From Cytophagales bacterium (GTDB taxonomy: Bacteria; Bacteroidota; Bacteroidia; Cytophagales; Cyclobacteriaceae), in contig JANYHI010000059.1 in NCBI GenBank assembly GCA_025359125.1, forward strand, positions 1 to 64,000: a stretch of 64,000 nucleotides of DNA. Reading direction: 5' to 3'. The number at the start of each line of letters is the position of its first letter. Position 1 is the first letter of the stretch. The notes beneath the pieces are model-generated. The model searched no databases. It was not told the DNA's origin and saw only the letters and a list, made by a program, of their open reading frames with translations. The translations under genes were made by a program, and so were the position numbers. Below are positions 27,296 through 37,972 of this stretch, in pieces.

Positions 27296-28729
27296 TTATT
27301 GCAAATAGAAATTTAGTGGATATTCTTGTCGCGAACTATTAAATCCATACAGATATACTCTGCCTTTATATTGATTAAAGAACTCTATTACTTCCTGAGG
27401 ATCTTTAATGCGTTGGCGATTAATTGACACAATCGTGTAGTTCTCGGGCAGCCCCAATCTCCTGAAAACACCGTCTTTAATTTTATTGATCTTAACTCCG
27501 TAATCAACTGCTTCAAGATTGACACCCAAGGTAGCGTCACTAACTATTTTGCGTTTCACAAAATTAGTATCTCCATTTTTATTGAAGAGAGTAACCGAAG
27601 TAGTTGCAGGCTTGCCATTGTGTAAATATGAAATAACTACTTTATCGCCCGGATAGTGATAGCTTAGTTCTTCTTCAAAAGCACTTTTACTATTGATATC
27701 GGTGTTGTTGACTTTTGTAATAATATCGCCTTCTTCGATTTCTGCTTTATCGGCAGCTCCGTCTTTTGTAATATCGCCTACCAATACTCCTTTAAATTCT
27801 TTTACGTTTAAGTTTAGGTCGAACTTTTTCGCGTTCTCGTAATCGTATTCTAGTATATCGCCACCAAAAATTGCTTTTTGCGGAAGGCCATATTTAATCA
27901 AATCTTCCACTACCTTCTTGGCAATGTCTACCGGTACAGCAAAAGCATAACCTGTATAAGAACCTGTTCGCGATAATATAGCCGTGTTGATTCCTACTAA
28001 ATCTCCATTCTTATTTACCAGTGCTCCACCACTATTACCCGGATTAATCGCTGCATCTGTTTGAATAAAAGACTCAATTGGAAATTTATCTTCAACGATA
28101 TTTATTCTTCTGCCTTTTGCACTTACAATACCCACTGTTACTGTTGATGATAATGAAAACGGATTGCCCACCGCTACTACCCACTCACCCACTGCGAGTG
28201 TTTTTGAATGACCTATTGTAATGGCAGGTAAATTAGTTTCTTTAATTTTTAACACGGCTAAATCGGTGGAAGGATCTGTCCCGATCAATTCAGCATCATA
28301 CGATTTTTTGTTGTATAGAACTTGTATTTTTTCGGCCGCTTCCACCACGTGGTTATTTGTCACGATGTATCCGTCTTGCGTAAAAATCACGCCCGAGCCT
28401 GAGCTTACTTGAGTTTGAGACCCGTTGCCACCAAATAGTAAATCCCAATACGAATAGCTGGCGCCACTTTGCGAAATGCTGTTGATATAAACTACACTGG
28501 GTGTTGCCTTGGCTGCTGCCTGACTGAAGTCCACACCTTCGACTGCAGTAGAGGTAGTAGTGGGCTCAACCATTGTAGAGTTATAATTTTTTTTCGCTTC
28601 ATAGTCAGCCACATTTATTTCTTGATGGTTTTTTTCGCGAGCTGTTTTTTCCGTTTGGTAAGCAAAAAAACAGTAAGCTCCTGCAATGCCTGCCATAAAG
28701 CTGATAACAATTGTTTTGAAAGTATTCAT
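27296..28729 (-). CDS. DegP/HtrA-type periplasmic serine protease
   Basis: A 477-residue envelope protease for misfolded proteins. One N-terminal membrane segment (about 5-22) exports or anchors it. The trypsin-like domain has the triad H (N-N-H-V-V-E), D (P-S-T-D-L-A-V-L) and S in AAINPGNSGGALVN. One clear PDZ domain follows (about 295-390; G-D-I-I-T-K-V-N), then a second diverged one near the end. The open frame runs to 28795, but the ATG at 28729 starts a normal signal segment and keeps it clear of the divergent GH3 gene. Family sure; whether it is closer to DegQ or DegS is open. Confidence 0.92.
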   Translation of the reverse strand: MNTFKTIVISFMAGIAGAYCFFAYQTEKTAREKNHQEINVADYEAKKNYNSTMVEPTTTSTAVEGVDFSQAAAKATPSVVYINSISQSGASYSYWDLLFGGNGSQTQVSSGSGVIFTQDGYIVTNNHVVEAAEKIQVLYNKKSYDAELIGTDPSTDLAVLKIKETNLPAITIGHSKTLAVGEWVVAVGNPFSLSSTVTVGIVSAKGRRINIVEDKFPIESFIQTDAAINPGNSGGALVNKNGDLVGINTAILSRTGSYTGYAFAVPVDIAKKVVEDLIKYGLPQKAIFGGDILEYDYENAKKFDLNLNVKEFKGVLVGDITKDGAADKAEIEEGDIITKVNNTDINSKSAFEEELSYHYPGDKVVISYLHNGKPATTSVTLFNKNGDTNFVKRKIVSDATLGVNLEAVDYGVKINKIKDGVFRRLGLPENYTIVSINRQRIKDPQEVIEFFNQYKGRVYLYGFNSSRQEYPLNFYLQ

Positions 28730-28884
28730 AAGTAACACAGATTTAAGACCTGAACGCAAACTAGCTATGATAGTTCTTCTTGGATGCGAACCCACTTACA
28801 AAAGTTGAACCAAAGAGGCAGCGATGGAAATTTTGGCAGAAGCTTGATCCGTTAAAGTTGACTAAATCGTTACCTTTGTCAGCT

Positions 28885-30381
28885 ATGAGAATACGCTCGT
28901 TTTTGGCAAAACCCTTTGCCGCTTACATTTCAAAACAAACTGCCGAATGGTCTTCAAAACCTGTTGAATATCAGCAGAAGACTTTTGATTATTTGATAAG
29001 AGAGGCTGCCCAGACTCAGTTCGGAAAAGATCATGGCTTCGCAGAGATAAAAGCGCATGCCGATTTTATCAAACAAGTTCCTATTCGCGATTATGAAGCC
29101 TTAAAGCCGTACGTAGAAAGAGTGCTTCATGGAGAAGAAAATATTTTATGGAAAGGCAAGCCTGCCTATTTTGCCAAAACATCGGGTACAACCTCGGGCA
29201 CAAAATATATTCCAATCACAAAAGAATCAGTTCCCAACCATATCAACAGCGCGCGCAATGCGCTGTTGAGTTATGTGCATGAAACGGGCAACGCAACTTT
29301 TTTAGATGGCGGATTAATTTTTTTATCTGGCAGCCCAGCGTTAGATGAGAAAGCAGGAATAAAAACGGGTAGACTTTCGGGCATTGTCAATCATCATGTG
29401 CCACAATATTTACGATCGAATCAAAAGCCTTCTTACCAAACAAATTGCATTGAAGATTGGGAAGAGAAGCTCGATAAAATAATTGAAGAAACAGTTCATG
29501 CAGATATGAGTTTGATTTCAGGCATTCCGCCTTGGGCGCAAATGTACTTTGATCGGATTGTGGCAAAGACGGGAAAGAAGGTAAAAGATGTGTTTCCTAA
29601 TTTTTCGATGTTTGTTTATGGTGGTGTAAATTTTGAACCGTATCGCGCCAAGCTTTTTGAAACCATCGGAAAAGAAATTGATTCAATCGAAACCTATCCG
29701 GCTTCGGAGGGTTTCATTGCGTACCAAGATGGACAACGAACAGAAGGATTATTATTACTGCTAAACAGTGGAATCTTTTTTGAATTTATTCCTGCTGAAG
29801 AATATTTTAATGATAAACCCTCCCGGCTTTCTATTGAAGAAGTGGAGCTCGGAAAAAATTATGCTGTAATCGTTAATAACAATGCGGGGCTTTGGGGCTA
29901 CTCGCTTGGCGATACCGTAAAATTTGTTTCAAAAAATCCATACAGAATTATTGTAAGCGGACGCATCAAACATTTTATTTCTGCTTTTGGCGAACATGTA
30001 ATTGGGGAAGAAGTAGAGAAGGCGATGAAGTTCACCATGGAAAAATTTAAAGAAGTGGAGTTGGTAGAATTTACGGTGGCACCTCATGTTACTCCGCAAG
30101 AAGGAATGCCACACCACGAGTGGTTGATTGAATTTGCAAACGCACCTAATGACCTTGAAGCGTTTAGATTGGAACTTGATAATCAACTACGCCAATTGAA
30201 TGTTTATTATGATGATCTGATTTCTGGAAATATTCTTCGCACATTAAAAATTTCGTCCCTTAACAAAAATGCCTTTATTGATTTCATGAAATCGCAAGGA
30301 AAATTAGGTGGGCAAAATAAAGTGCCCCGATTATCAAATGATCGAAAAATAGCTGAGGCACTCTCTGTTTTTTCAAAGTAA
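28885..30381 (+). CDS. GH3 auxin-responsive-promoter family acyl-adenylating enzyme
   Basis: A 498-residue protein of the GH3 family, known from plants as acyl-acid amido synthetases and found in many Bacteroidota with no assigned substrate. The ATP-binding loop T-S-G-T-T-S-G-T-K-Y-I-P-I-T lies near residue 98. Later motifs are Y-P-A-S-E-G-F and Y-S-L-G-D-T-V-K-F (adenylate site). It should join a carboxylic acid to AMP and then to an amine or thiol. The open frame begins at 28780, but the ATG at 28885 gives the usual start. TACCTTTG (28871-28878), a canonical -7 box, lies 6 bases before it, suggesting a leaderless or very short leader mRNA. Confidence 0.87.
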   Translation: MRIRSFLAKPFAAYISKQTAEWSSKPVEYQQKTFDYLIREAAQTQFGKDHGFAEIKAHADFIKQVPIRDYEALKPYVERVLHGEENILWKGKPAYFAKTSGTTSGTKYIPITKESVPNHINSARNALLSYVHETGNATFLDGGLIFLSGSPALDEKAGIKTGRLSGIVNHHVPQYLRSNQKPSYQTNCIEDWEEKLDKIIEETVHADMSLISGIPPWAQMYFDRIVAKTGKKVKDVFPNFSMFVYGGVNFEPYRAKLFETIGKEIDSIETYPASEGFIAYQDGQRTEGLLLLLNSGIFFEFIPAEEYFNDKPSRLSIEEVELGKNYAVIVNNNAGLWGYSLGDTVKFVSKNPYRIIVSGRIKHFISAFGEHVIGEEVEKAMKFTMEKFKEVELVEFTVAPHVTPQEGMPHHEWLIEFANAPNDLEAFRLELDNQLRQLNVYYDDLISGNILRTLKISSLNKNAFIDFMKSQGKLGGQNKVPRLSNDRKIAEALSVFSK

Positions 30382-30394
30382 GTTAAGTAAGTTA

Positions 30395-31387
30395 ATGGCC
30401 CAGCTAACTATACTAATGCCTGCTTACAATGCAGCACCATTTATTAAAGAAGCTGTTGATAGTTTACTCAACCAAACATTTACAGATTTTGAGCTTTGGA
30501 TTATAGACGATGGCTCAACAGATTCGACAAAAGAAATGATAGCATCATTTGCTGACTTTAGAATTAAAAAAATATTTTATACAGAGAATATAGGTAGAGT
30601 AGCGGTATGTAATGAAGTTGTCAAACAAATAATCTCTGAATTCTTTACCATTACCGATGCAGATGATGTTTCGCACTCCACTCGCTTGCAAAAGCAAATG
30701 GATTTATTAATTTCAAAACCTGAGCTGATGATGTGCGGTACATCTTTCATTGCTATGGATGAAAAGGGTTATAAATTTCTAGAGCTTTTGTTGCCGACAG
30801 AGCAAAAAGAAATTTACGAACAAATGCCTAACCGCTCGCAGTTTTTGGGTGCGACTACTATTATGAGAAGTTCTGTTTTAAAATACTTCCCTGAATTGTA
30901 CAGACTTTATTTTAAAGACAACATTGCCGATGCTGATCTAGCTTCCAGAATTGTCGATCAATTTCAAACGACAAATGTTTTAGAACCGCTTTACTATTAT
31001 CGGATGGTCAGCAACTCGTTATCAAGAAAAAATACTTCCATCCGTTTTTTAAACTTGTATAAACTAATTTCATTTCTTAGCAATGAAAGAAGAACGAGCG
31101 GTGAGGATAGTTTGCAGCGGAATAAACCCGAAGTAGTAGATCAATTCTTACTAACACTTTCAAAATCCTATTTAGAAGATCATTCTCTTCTCCATCGGCA
31201 AACAGCTTTTACTCATCTTTATTGGCAGAAGACTAAACTTGCGTGGAGAAGTTCTGTTGCCGCATGGTGTGGCAACCCGCTGCATTGGAAAAATTATTTT
31301 TTATTAGGATATGTTGTAACAAAAGGATCGTATTATCTATTATTAGATTTGGTTGGTCGAGCGCATTATTCAGAAATTAAAAACTAA
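30395..31387 (+). CDS. family 2 glycosyltransferase
   Basis: A 330-residue GT-A fold enzyme that moves a sugar from a nucleotide-sugar. It has I-L-M-P-A-Y-N-A-A near residue 6, W-I-I-D-D-G-S-T-D-S near residue 36 and a D-A-D-D metal-binding (DxD) site near residue 88. No strong membrane helices, so it is probably cytoplasmic or peripheral. It follows the GH3 gene by 13 bases and is likely in the same operon. Acceptor unknown; there is no polysaccharide cluster around it. Confidence 0.88.
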   Translation: MAQLTILMPAYNAAPFIKEAVDSLLNQTFTDFELWIIDDGSTDSTKEMIASFADFRIKKIFYTENIGRVAVCNEVVKQIISEFFTITDADDVSHSTRLQKQMDLLISKPELMMCGTSFIAMDEKGYKFLELLLPTEQKEIYEQMPNRSQFLGATTIMRSSVLKYFPELYRLYFKDNIADADLASRIVDQFQTTNVLEPLYYYRMVSNSLSRKNTSIRFLNLYKLISFLSNERRTSGEDSLQRNKPEVVDQFLLTLSKSYLEDHSLLHRQTAFTHLYWQKTKLAWRSSVAAWCGNPLHWKNYFLLGYVVTKGSYYLLLDLVGRAHYSEIKN

Positions 31388-31438
31388 CTATTTAAATCGA
31401 AATAAGAATTGCTAATTTTGGCATTTACATTTTGCATT

Positions 31439-31672
31439 ATGAAAGTAGGAGAATTAATAGGTAAGGCAATAACGAATGCAAGAATTCAAAAGCAGCCAAT
31501 GCCTGATGATGTTGGATTTTTAAAATTGAATTTTTCTGATGATAGTGAATGCACAGGGGCAGCTTCTTTTGGAATTTACGCAGAAAATTCTTTAGATGAG
31601 TATCCATCTCTAATTACTGTTTCAGATAAATTTATTGATCACGAGGGGGAGTTTTATTGGATGCATAAGTAA
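31439..31672 (+). CDS. small hypothetical protein (77 aa)
   Basis: The ATG at 31439 starts a 77-residue acidic protein with no membrane helix, Cys or recognised motif (near its start V-G-E-L-I-G-K-A-I; ends Y-W-M-H-K). Upstream, TAATTTTG (31413-31420) matches the -7 consensus, so it may have its own promoter. It ends 11 bases before dxr and may be co-transcribed with it. I do not recognise the family. Confidence 0.6.
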   Translation: MKVGELIGKAITNARIQKQPMPDDVGFLKLNFSDDSECTGAASFGIYAENSLDEYPSLITVSDKFIDHEGEFYWMHK

Positions 31673-31683
31673 GAGTGAACTCA

Positions 31684-32853
31684 ATGACATTGAAATCCAA
31701 AAAACATATCGCCATACTTGGTTCAACAGGCTCCATTGGTACGCAAGCCCTCGAAGTAATTGCATCACATCTTGAAAAATTTGAGGTGGAGGTATTAACA
31801 GCTCAGAATAACGCAGCGTTATTAATAGAACAAGCCAAAAAATTTAAACCCAACGCGGTAGTGATTGTGAACGAAGATCATTATTCACAGGTTAAAGAAG
31901 CGTTGGTTCCGTTAGACATAAAAGTTTTTTCCGGAGAGAATTCGTTGGCTTCGGTTGTACAAATGGATTCGATTGATTTGGTATTAACGGCTTTAGTTGG
32001 ATATGCCGGATTGAAGCCAACCATTAAAGCCATTGAAGCCGGAAAAAATATTGCGTTGGCCAATAAAGAAACATTAGTTGTAGCAGGTGAATTAGTTACG
32101 CAACTAGCAAGACAAAAAGGAGTAAATATTTATCCGGTAGATTCTGAGCACTCTGCCATTTTTCAATGCATTGTAGGAGAATTTGAAAATCCCATTGAGA
32201 AAATAATTTTAACTGCATCGGGCGGACCGTTTCGAGGTAAGAAAAGAGAAGAGCTTTTACAGGTTACGCGAGCGCAGGCACTCAAGCACCCTAACTGGAC
32301 AATGGGAGCAAAGGTGACTATCGATTCTGCCAGCCTGATGAATAAAGGATTAGAAGTAATTGAAGCAAAATGGCTCTTTGGATTGAAGTCTTCGCAAATT
32401 GAAGTAATCGTACATCCTCAATCTATCATTCACTCGTTGGTTCAATTTCAGGATAGCTCTATCAAAGCGCAATTAGGTTTGCCCGATATGCGCTTGCCTA
32501 TTCAATTTGCATTGGGCTACCCCGAAAGATTAAAATCTGAATTTCCACGATTTAATTTTGCCGCTTATCCAGCCCTTACTTTTGAGCAGCCAGATACCGA
32601 AACTTTTCGTAACCTTGCACTTGCTTTTAAAGCCATGGAGAGAGGCGGCAATATACCTTGCGTGTTAAATGCTGCTAATGAAGTGGCAGTAGAGGAATTT
32701 TTAAAGGATAAAATAACGTTTTTAGGTATGTCGGATCTTGTGGAGCATTGCCTTGTTGTTGTTGATTATATTGCGAAGCCTACGCTAGAAGACTATGTTG
32801 AGACGGATAGGGTAACGAGACTAAAGGCGATAGAATTTTTAAGAAGGCGATAA
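31684..32853 (+). CDS. dxr: 1-deoxy-D-xylulose 5-phosphate reductoisomerase
   Basis: A 389-residue enzyme of the MEP isoprenoid pathway, converting DXP to MEP with NADPH. The nucleotide loop is LGSTGSIGTQALEV at the N-terminus. Later come N-K-E-T-L-V, D-S-E-H-S-A-I-F-Q (metal and substrate site), A-S-G-G-P-F-R and M-N-K-G-L-E-V-I-E-A. Length is normal. A GTG at 31675 is in frame, but the ATG at 31684 is a better start. Its neighbour rseP follows 31 bases later, an arrangement common in bacteria. Confidence 0.97.
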   Translation: MTLKSKKHIAILGSTGSIGTQALEVIASHLEKFEVEVLTAQNNAALLIEQAKKFKPNAVVIVNEDHYSQVKEALVPLDIKVFSGENSLASVVQMDSIDLVLTALVGYAGLKPTIKAIEAGKNIALANKETLVVAGELVTQLARQKGVNIYPVDSEHSAIFQCIVGEFENPIEKIILTASGGPFRGKKREELLQVTRAQALKHPNWTMGAKVTIDSASLMNKGLEVIEAKWLFGLKSSQIEVIVHPQSIIHSLVQFQDSSIKAQLGLPDMRLPIQFALGYPERLKSEFPRFNFAAYPALTFEQPDTETFRNLALAFKAMERGGNIPCVLNAANEVAVEEFLKDKITFLGMSDLVEHCLVVVDYIAKPTLEDYVETDRVTRLKAIEFLRRR

Positions 32854-32884
32854 TTTTTATATTAACTCATTTTCAAATTAACGT

Positions 32885-34246
32885 ATGGAGGGATTGATCA
32901 TGACGGCTCAGCTTTTATTGAGCCTATCAATATTGATAGTAGTACACGAAGGCGGCCACTTTTTTGCAGCTCGACTTTTTAATATTAAAGTCGAGAAATT
33001 TTATCTCTTCTTCGACTTTCTTTTTCCGATGGCTAACATGCTCAACTTTTCTTTAGTGAAATTTAAGAAAGGAGATACTGAATATGGTATCGGCTGGTTT
33101 CCATTAGGTGGTTATGTAAAAATTGCCGGAATGGTGGATGAAAGTATGGATAAAGAACAACTTAAGGCCGCACCAGAGCCGTGGGAGTTTAGATCTAAGC
33201 CAGCTTGGCAACGCCTGATTGTGATGATGGGTGGAATCATTGTTAACCTAGTGGTAGGTGTTATTATTTTTATAGGATTAGTTTACGCCCTGGGCGATCA
33301 GTTCATCTTAAATAAATATGTAAACGAACATGGTGGCGTGCAGGCATTAGAATTGGCAGAGCAAATAGGAATTAAAACCGGAGATAAGATTATTAAGATC
33401 AACGGAAAAGAGTTTGAATATTTTGATGATATAACGAAACCAGATGCATTGCTCTCACAAAATTCTACTTACACAGTTTTGCGTGGCGATCAGCAAATTG
33501 AAATACCTATCCCTGCTAATTTCATTGAAAATTTTAACAAGAAATCTGCGCAAGCTAATTTTTTATTTCCCCGATTTTATCCAATAGTAGAAACCACTTC
33601 TCCTGGAACCATTGCCTCAAAAGTAGAATTGAAAAAGGGAGACTTGTTTGTTGAATTGCAAGGACAATCTGTTCAATACCATGATGAATTAAAAGCTATA
33701 ATGGGAAATTTAAAGAGCGATACTCTTACCTTCAAAATAAAGAGAGGCGATGTAATATTAGCCTTTAAGGAGCCATTAGAAGGAAAAAATTCTATCGGCT
33801 TTTATCCCTCTGGTTTTTCGAAAGAGTCAACTGAAACAATAAACTATTCATTAGGTCAATCAATCGCCATTGGCCCCGGCCGTGCGTTCGATATTATTTG
33901 GACGCAGGTGAAGGCTTTTAAGAAAATATTTACAGGTCAAATCTCCTTTAAGAAATCTATGGCCGGCCCCATTGGTATGGCACAAATGTATGGAGGTGTT
34001 TGGGATTGGGAGCGCTTCTGGCGCATGACGGGTATTCTCTCTATGGTGTTGGCATTTATGAACTTCCTGCCAATACCAGCGCTAGATGGAGGGTATGTGA
34101 TGTTCTTATTATATGAGATGATCAGCGGTCGTGAACCGTCAGAAAAATTCTTTGAGAATGCCATTAAAGTAGGCATGGCCATATTATTATTTCTAATGGT
34201 TTTTGTTTTCTATAATGACATAGCCAAGTTGTTTACAGGCGGCTAA
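32885..34246 (+). CDS. rseP: RIP metalloprotease RseP
   Basis: A 453-residue site-2 protease that cuts membrane-bound anti-sigma factors or signal peptides within the membrane. The zinc motif H21-E-G-G-H25 is in the first helix. Two PDZ-like segments lie at about 145-200 and 225-290. The C-terminal motif F-L-P-I-P-A-L-D-G-G carries the third zinc ligand (Asp). An in-frame ATG at 32900 is an alternative start. It follows dxr in one operon. Confidence 0.95.
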   Translation: MEGLIMTAQLLLSLSILIVVHEGGHFFAARLFNIKVEKFYLFFDFLFPMANMLNFSLVKFKKGDTEYGIGWFPLGGYVKIAGMVDESMDKEQLKAAPEPWEFRSKPAWQRLIVMMGGIIVNLVVGVIIFIGLVYALGDQFILNKYVNEHGGVQALELAEQIGIKTGDKIIKINGKEFEYFDDITKPDALLSQNSTYTVLRGDQQIEIPIPANFIENFNKKSAQANFLFPRFYPIVETTSPGTIASKVELKKGDLFVELQGQSVQYHDELKAIMGNLKSDTLTFKIKRGDVILAFKEPLEGKNSIGFYPSGFSKESTETINYSLGQSIAIGPGRAFDIIWTQVKAFKKIFTGQISFKKSMAGPIGMAQMYGGVWDWERFWRMTGILSMVLAFMNFLPIPALDGGYVMFLLYEMISGREPSEKFFENAIKVGMAILLFLMVFVFYNDIAKLFTGG

Positions 34247-34270
34247 GGCTAACTAGATTATTTATTAATT

Positions 34271-34306
34271 AAGCCGTTCATTTAAAAGTGAGTGGCTTTT
34301 TTATTT
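34271..34306 (+). terminator. terminator after rseP
   Basis: A 12-base-pair stem (34271-34282 with 34288-34299, three G-U pairs, AAGCC/GGCTT at the base) is followed directly by TTTTATTTT. It ends the dxr-rseP transcript. The remaining 34307-34460 holds no feature I can support. Confidence 0.8.
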
Positions 34307-34460
34307 TGGGATGGTTTTAAAGAATTCAATTGCGAAACCTAAGTCCTTAAAAAATTGAATCGAAATGCCCAGATACTTGTAAACAGCATGTAGGGATTAA
34401 TGCAATAATTTTTTAACAAGATAGCCTATGAAAGTTTTCTCTTTTTCATGTTCACAGCTG

Positions 34461-34491
34461 TTTGCATAAACGCCATAAAAAACTACTTTTG
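34461..34491 (+). promoter_or_regulatory. promoter of atpD-atpC
   Basis: TTTG (34461-34464), 19 bases, TACTTTTG (34484-34491) exactly matches the Bacteroidota housekeeping consensus. The leader to the atpD ATG would be about 65 bases. Confidence 0.75.
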
Positions 34492-34550
34492 CGGTTCGGA
34501 TTTTATAGATGCCACTAATCTTTAAAATTCCGACAACTAACTAAAAGTAA

Positions 34551-36068
<1,518 letters not shown>

Positions 36069-36081
36069 TTAGATAATGTAG

Positions 36082-36121
36082 TGATTAGTTAATTCGATTA
36101 TTAAAATCAATTAACTAATCA
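36082..36121 (+). repeat. 13-base inverted repeat between atpD and atpC
   Basis: TGATTAGTTAATT (36082-36094) pairs perfectly with AATTAACTAATCA (36109-36121) around a 14-base AT-rich loop. It has no T run, so an RNA-processing or mRNA-stability hairpin within the operon is more likely than a terminator. Confidence 0.7.
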
Positions 36122-36150
36122 TAGAATCAGCAAACCAACGAATTACTTTC

Positions 36151-36396
36151 ATGCACTTAGAAATAATTACACCGGATAAGAAGATTTTTGAAGGAGAAGT
36201 TTATGCTGCCTCTTTTCCGGGTGCAGATGGATTTTTTCAAGTACTGAATGACCACGCTCCATTAATTAGTTTATTGAAAGATGGAGTAGTTGAATACAAG
36301 TCCAAAGAAGTTACTCAACAGGTAACGATTACCGGAGGTGTGGTGGAAGTACTAAAGAATAAAGTAGTTTTATTGGCAGACGGAGTAGTAGGATAA
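36151..36396 (+). CDS. atpC: ATP synthase F1 subunit epsilon (short)
   Basis: An 81-residue epsilon subunit with only the N-terminal beta-sandwich domain (M-H-L-E-I-I-T-P-D-K-K-I-F-E-G-E start; G-A-D-G-F-F-Q-V-L-N-D-H-A-P near residue 30). The C-terminal helical hairpin that inhibits ATP hydrolysis in E. coli is absent, as is common in Bacteroidota. It lies 82 bases after atpD and is followed by a strong terminator. Confidence 0.95.
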   Translation: MHLEIITPDKKIFEGEVYAASFPGADGFFQVLNDHAPLISLLKDGVVEYKSKEVTQQVTITGGVVEVLKNKVVLLADGVVG

Positions 36397-36420
36397 TTTT
36401 CCCCTGCGTGAATAAACAAA

Positions 36421-36447
36421 AGCCCGGCTATATGGTCGGGCTTTTTG
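36421..36447. terminator. bidirectional terminator after atpC
   Basis: AGCCCG (36421-36426) pairs with CGGGCT (36437-36442), followed by TTTTTG on the plus strand. The minus strand reads TTTTGTTT after the stem. It serves both atpC and the convergent lipoprotein gene. Confidence 0.85.
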
Positions 36448-36468
36448 TTTGTATTTTTATCGAGAGTC

Positions 36469-36951
36469 TTATTGACGGATTAGCCATTTAATAAAAAACA
36501 CCGCTCCGATAATTAAAGCAATAGCTCCTATAATATAAAATGCATTGCCTGAAATAAGCAAAGCAACAATACCGATAGCGCCAAAAATGGCAGCTAGCTT
36601 TAAATCATGATCAATTCCAGATCTTTGAACTGCTGCTACAGACATTTCTTTTTTGTTCACTTGCGAAATACTCTTCACTTCTTTCTTCAAAAGCTGACGC
36701 AATTCTTTGCGTTCTGATTTTGACATATTCAAGTAGGCTGTTTTTATTTCTTGTCTTGCCTCTTCAGTTAAGGTGGGCACTGCTTTAATGCTGGCTGTTA
36801 ATTCACTTTCATCCGCCTGATTAATAGAAGGAGTGCTACTGTTTGCTCCAGCTAACGTATTTTCTTCTTTAGAATTTATGCCTGCTGTATACTTTGGTGC
36901 AGAGCAAGAAGCGAAGATTGCTAGAGGAATCAGGTAAAATAATTTTTTCAT
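36469..36951 (-). CDS. small lipoprotein with C-terminal membrane helices
   Basis: A 160-residue protein. The N-terminal lipoprotein signal ends F-A-S-C-S (Cys16). A Ser/Glu-rich linker and a charged helical part (about 60-110; Y-L-N-M-S-K-S-E-R-K-E-L-R-Q-L) follow. The C-terminus has two hydrophobic helices (about 115-158). No enzyme motif. The combination of a lipid anchor and a membrane tail is seen in unnamed Cytophagales proteins. It is 12 bases from the small membrane protein upstream. Function unknown. Confidence 0.75.
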   Translation of the reverse strand: MKKLFYLIPLAIFASCSAPKYTAGINSKEENTLAGANSSTPSINQADESELTASIKAVPTLTEEARQEIKTAYLNMSKSERKELRQLLKKEVKSISQVNKKEMSVAAVQRSGIDHDLKLAAIFGAIGIVALLISGNAFYIIGAIALIIGAVFFIKWLIRQ

Positions 36952-36963
36952 AATATATTGTGA

Positions 36964-37275
36964 TTAGTTGTTATTCTTTATAAAGGTGGTCAATATTCGC
37001 GTTACCACGCGTTTCTCAAAACTCCAGAAGAAAGTAAATTGACCGAAGATGAATCCATAAAATAGAAGTAAGGCATTATAAACGGGAAGAATAAGTATGT
37101 AATATAAGGTAGTTGCCCACACAGGCATTGAATTTTCGCCAAACAAATAATTGAATATGGGTCGTTTTAAAAATAGAACAGTAAATCCGGTACACGCAAA
37201 CACAACCAGAATCACAATCACCTGAAACAGGCTTTTCAATTTCCACCGTGCTTGTAATTTCTTTAACCAGTTCAT
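36964..37275 (-). CDS. small integral membrane protein, DUF6787-like
   Basis: A 103-residue protein with a basic N-terminus (W-L-K-K-L-Q-A-R-W) and two or three hydrophobic segments (about 17-37 and 53-85), ending in a W-S-F-E-K-R-V-V-T-R-I-L segment. This pattern fits the DUF6787 family of Bacteroidota; that assignment is from memory. No known activity. It is co-directional with the lipoprotein gene below and the pseudouridine synthase gene above. Confidence 0.7.
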   Translation of the reverse strand: MNWLKKLQARWKLKSLFQVIVILVVFACTGFTVLFLKRPIFNYLFGENSMPVWATTLYYILILPVYNALLLFYGFIFGQFTFFWSFEKRVVTRILTTFIKNNN

Positions 37276-37301
37276 TGTTGCTTCTTATGTAAAGAAAACA
37301 A

Positions 37302-37970
37302 TCATCTAAATAGTTTCCAAAATTCGTTTCGCGGCAATTCTGCTGTAATCTTAACAGGTTCTTTTTTTACCGGATGGATAAATTCTAGCTGACGTGCATG
37401 TAAACAGATACTGGTGTCTGCATTGGCGGTTTCAAATCCATATTTTAAATCTCCCACAATCGGGCAATTCATAGAAGCTAACTGAGCTCGGATTTGATGA
37501 GGCCTGCCTGTGATGGGCTTCACTTCAAGCAGATGGAAGCCAGATTTTGATTCAATGAATTTATAACTGAGCTCTGACCGCTGACCCTGAGTATTTTCTT
37601 TTTTGTAAGCAGTAGTTTTATTTTTCTTTTCATCTTTAATCAGCCAGTGTATTAAAGTGCCTTCGGTAATAGCAGGCTTCGAGGTTACAAGTGCCCAATA
37701 TGTTTTTTGAGTTTCTTTGTTTCGAAAGAGTTCATTCATACGCTCAAGTGCTTTGGAGGTGCGGGCGAAAACCACCACGCCACTAACTGGCCTGTCCAAT
37801 CTATGAACAACTCCTAAAAAAACTTCGCCTGGCTTTTTATATTTTTCTTTAATGTAGTCTTTACAAATTTCAACTAATGGTTTGTCGCCAGTAGCATCTC
37901 CTTGTACCAGAACACCTGAGGCTTTGTTGATGACTAATAGATGATTGTCTTCGTAGAGTACGGTAAGCAT
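37302..37970 (-). CDS. RluA-family pseudouridine synthase
   Basis: A 222-residue RNA pseudouridine synthase. The catalytic motif G-V-V-H-R-L-D-R-P-V-S-G is near residue 52 with the conserved Asp. The late G-R-P-H-Q-I-R-A-Q-L motif binds RNA. There is no S4 domain, so it belongs to the short RluA/TruC-like group. The exact target uridine (tRNA or rRNA) cannot be told. A perfect 15-base-pair hairpin sits two bases upstream of its ATG. Confidence 0.92.
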   Translation of the reverse strand: MLTVLYEDNHLLVINKASGVLVQGDATGDKPLVEICKDYIKEKYKKPGEVFLGVVHRLDRPVSGVVVFARTSKALERMNELFRNKETQKTYWALVTSKPAITEGTLIHWLIKDEKKNKTTAYKKENTQGQRSELSYKFIESKSGFHLLEVKPITGRPHQIRAQLASMNCPIVGDLKYGFETANADTSICLHARQLEFIHPVKKEPVKITAELPRNEFWKLFR

Positions 37971-37972
37971 CC

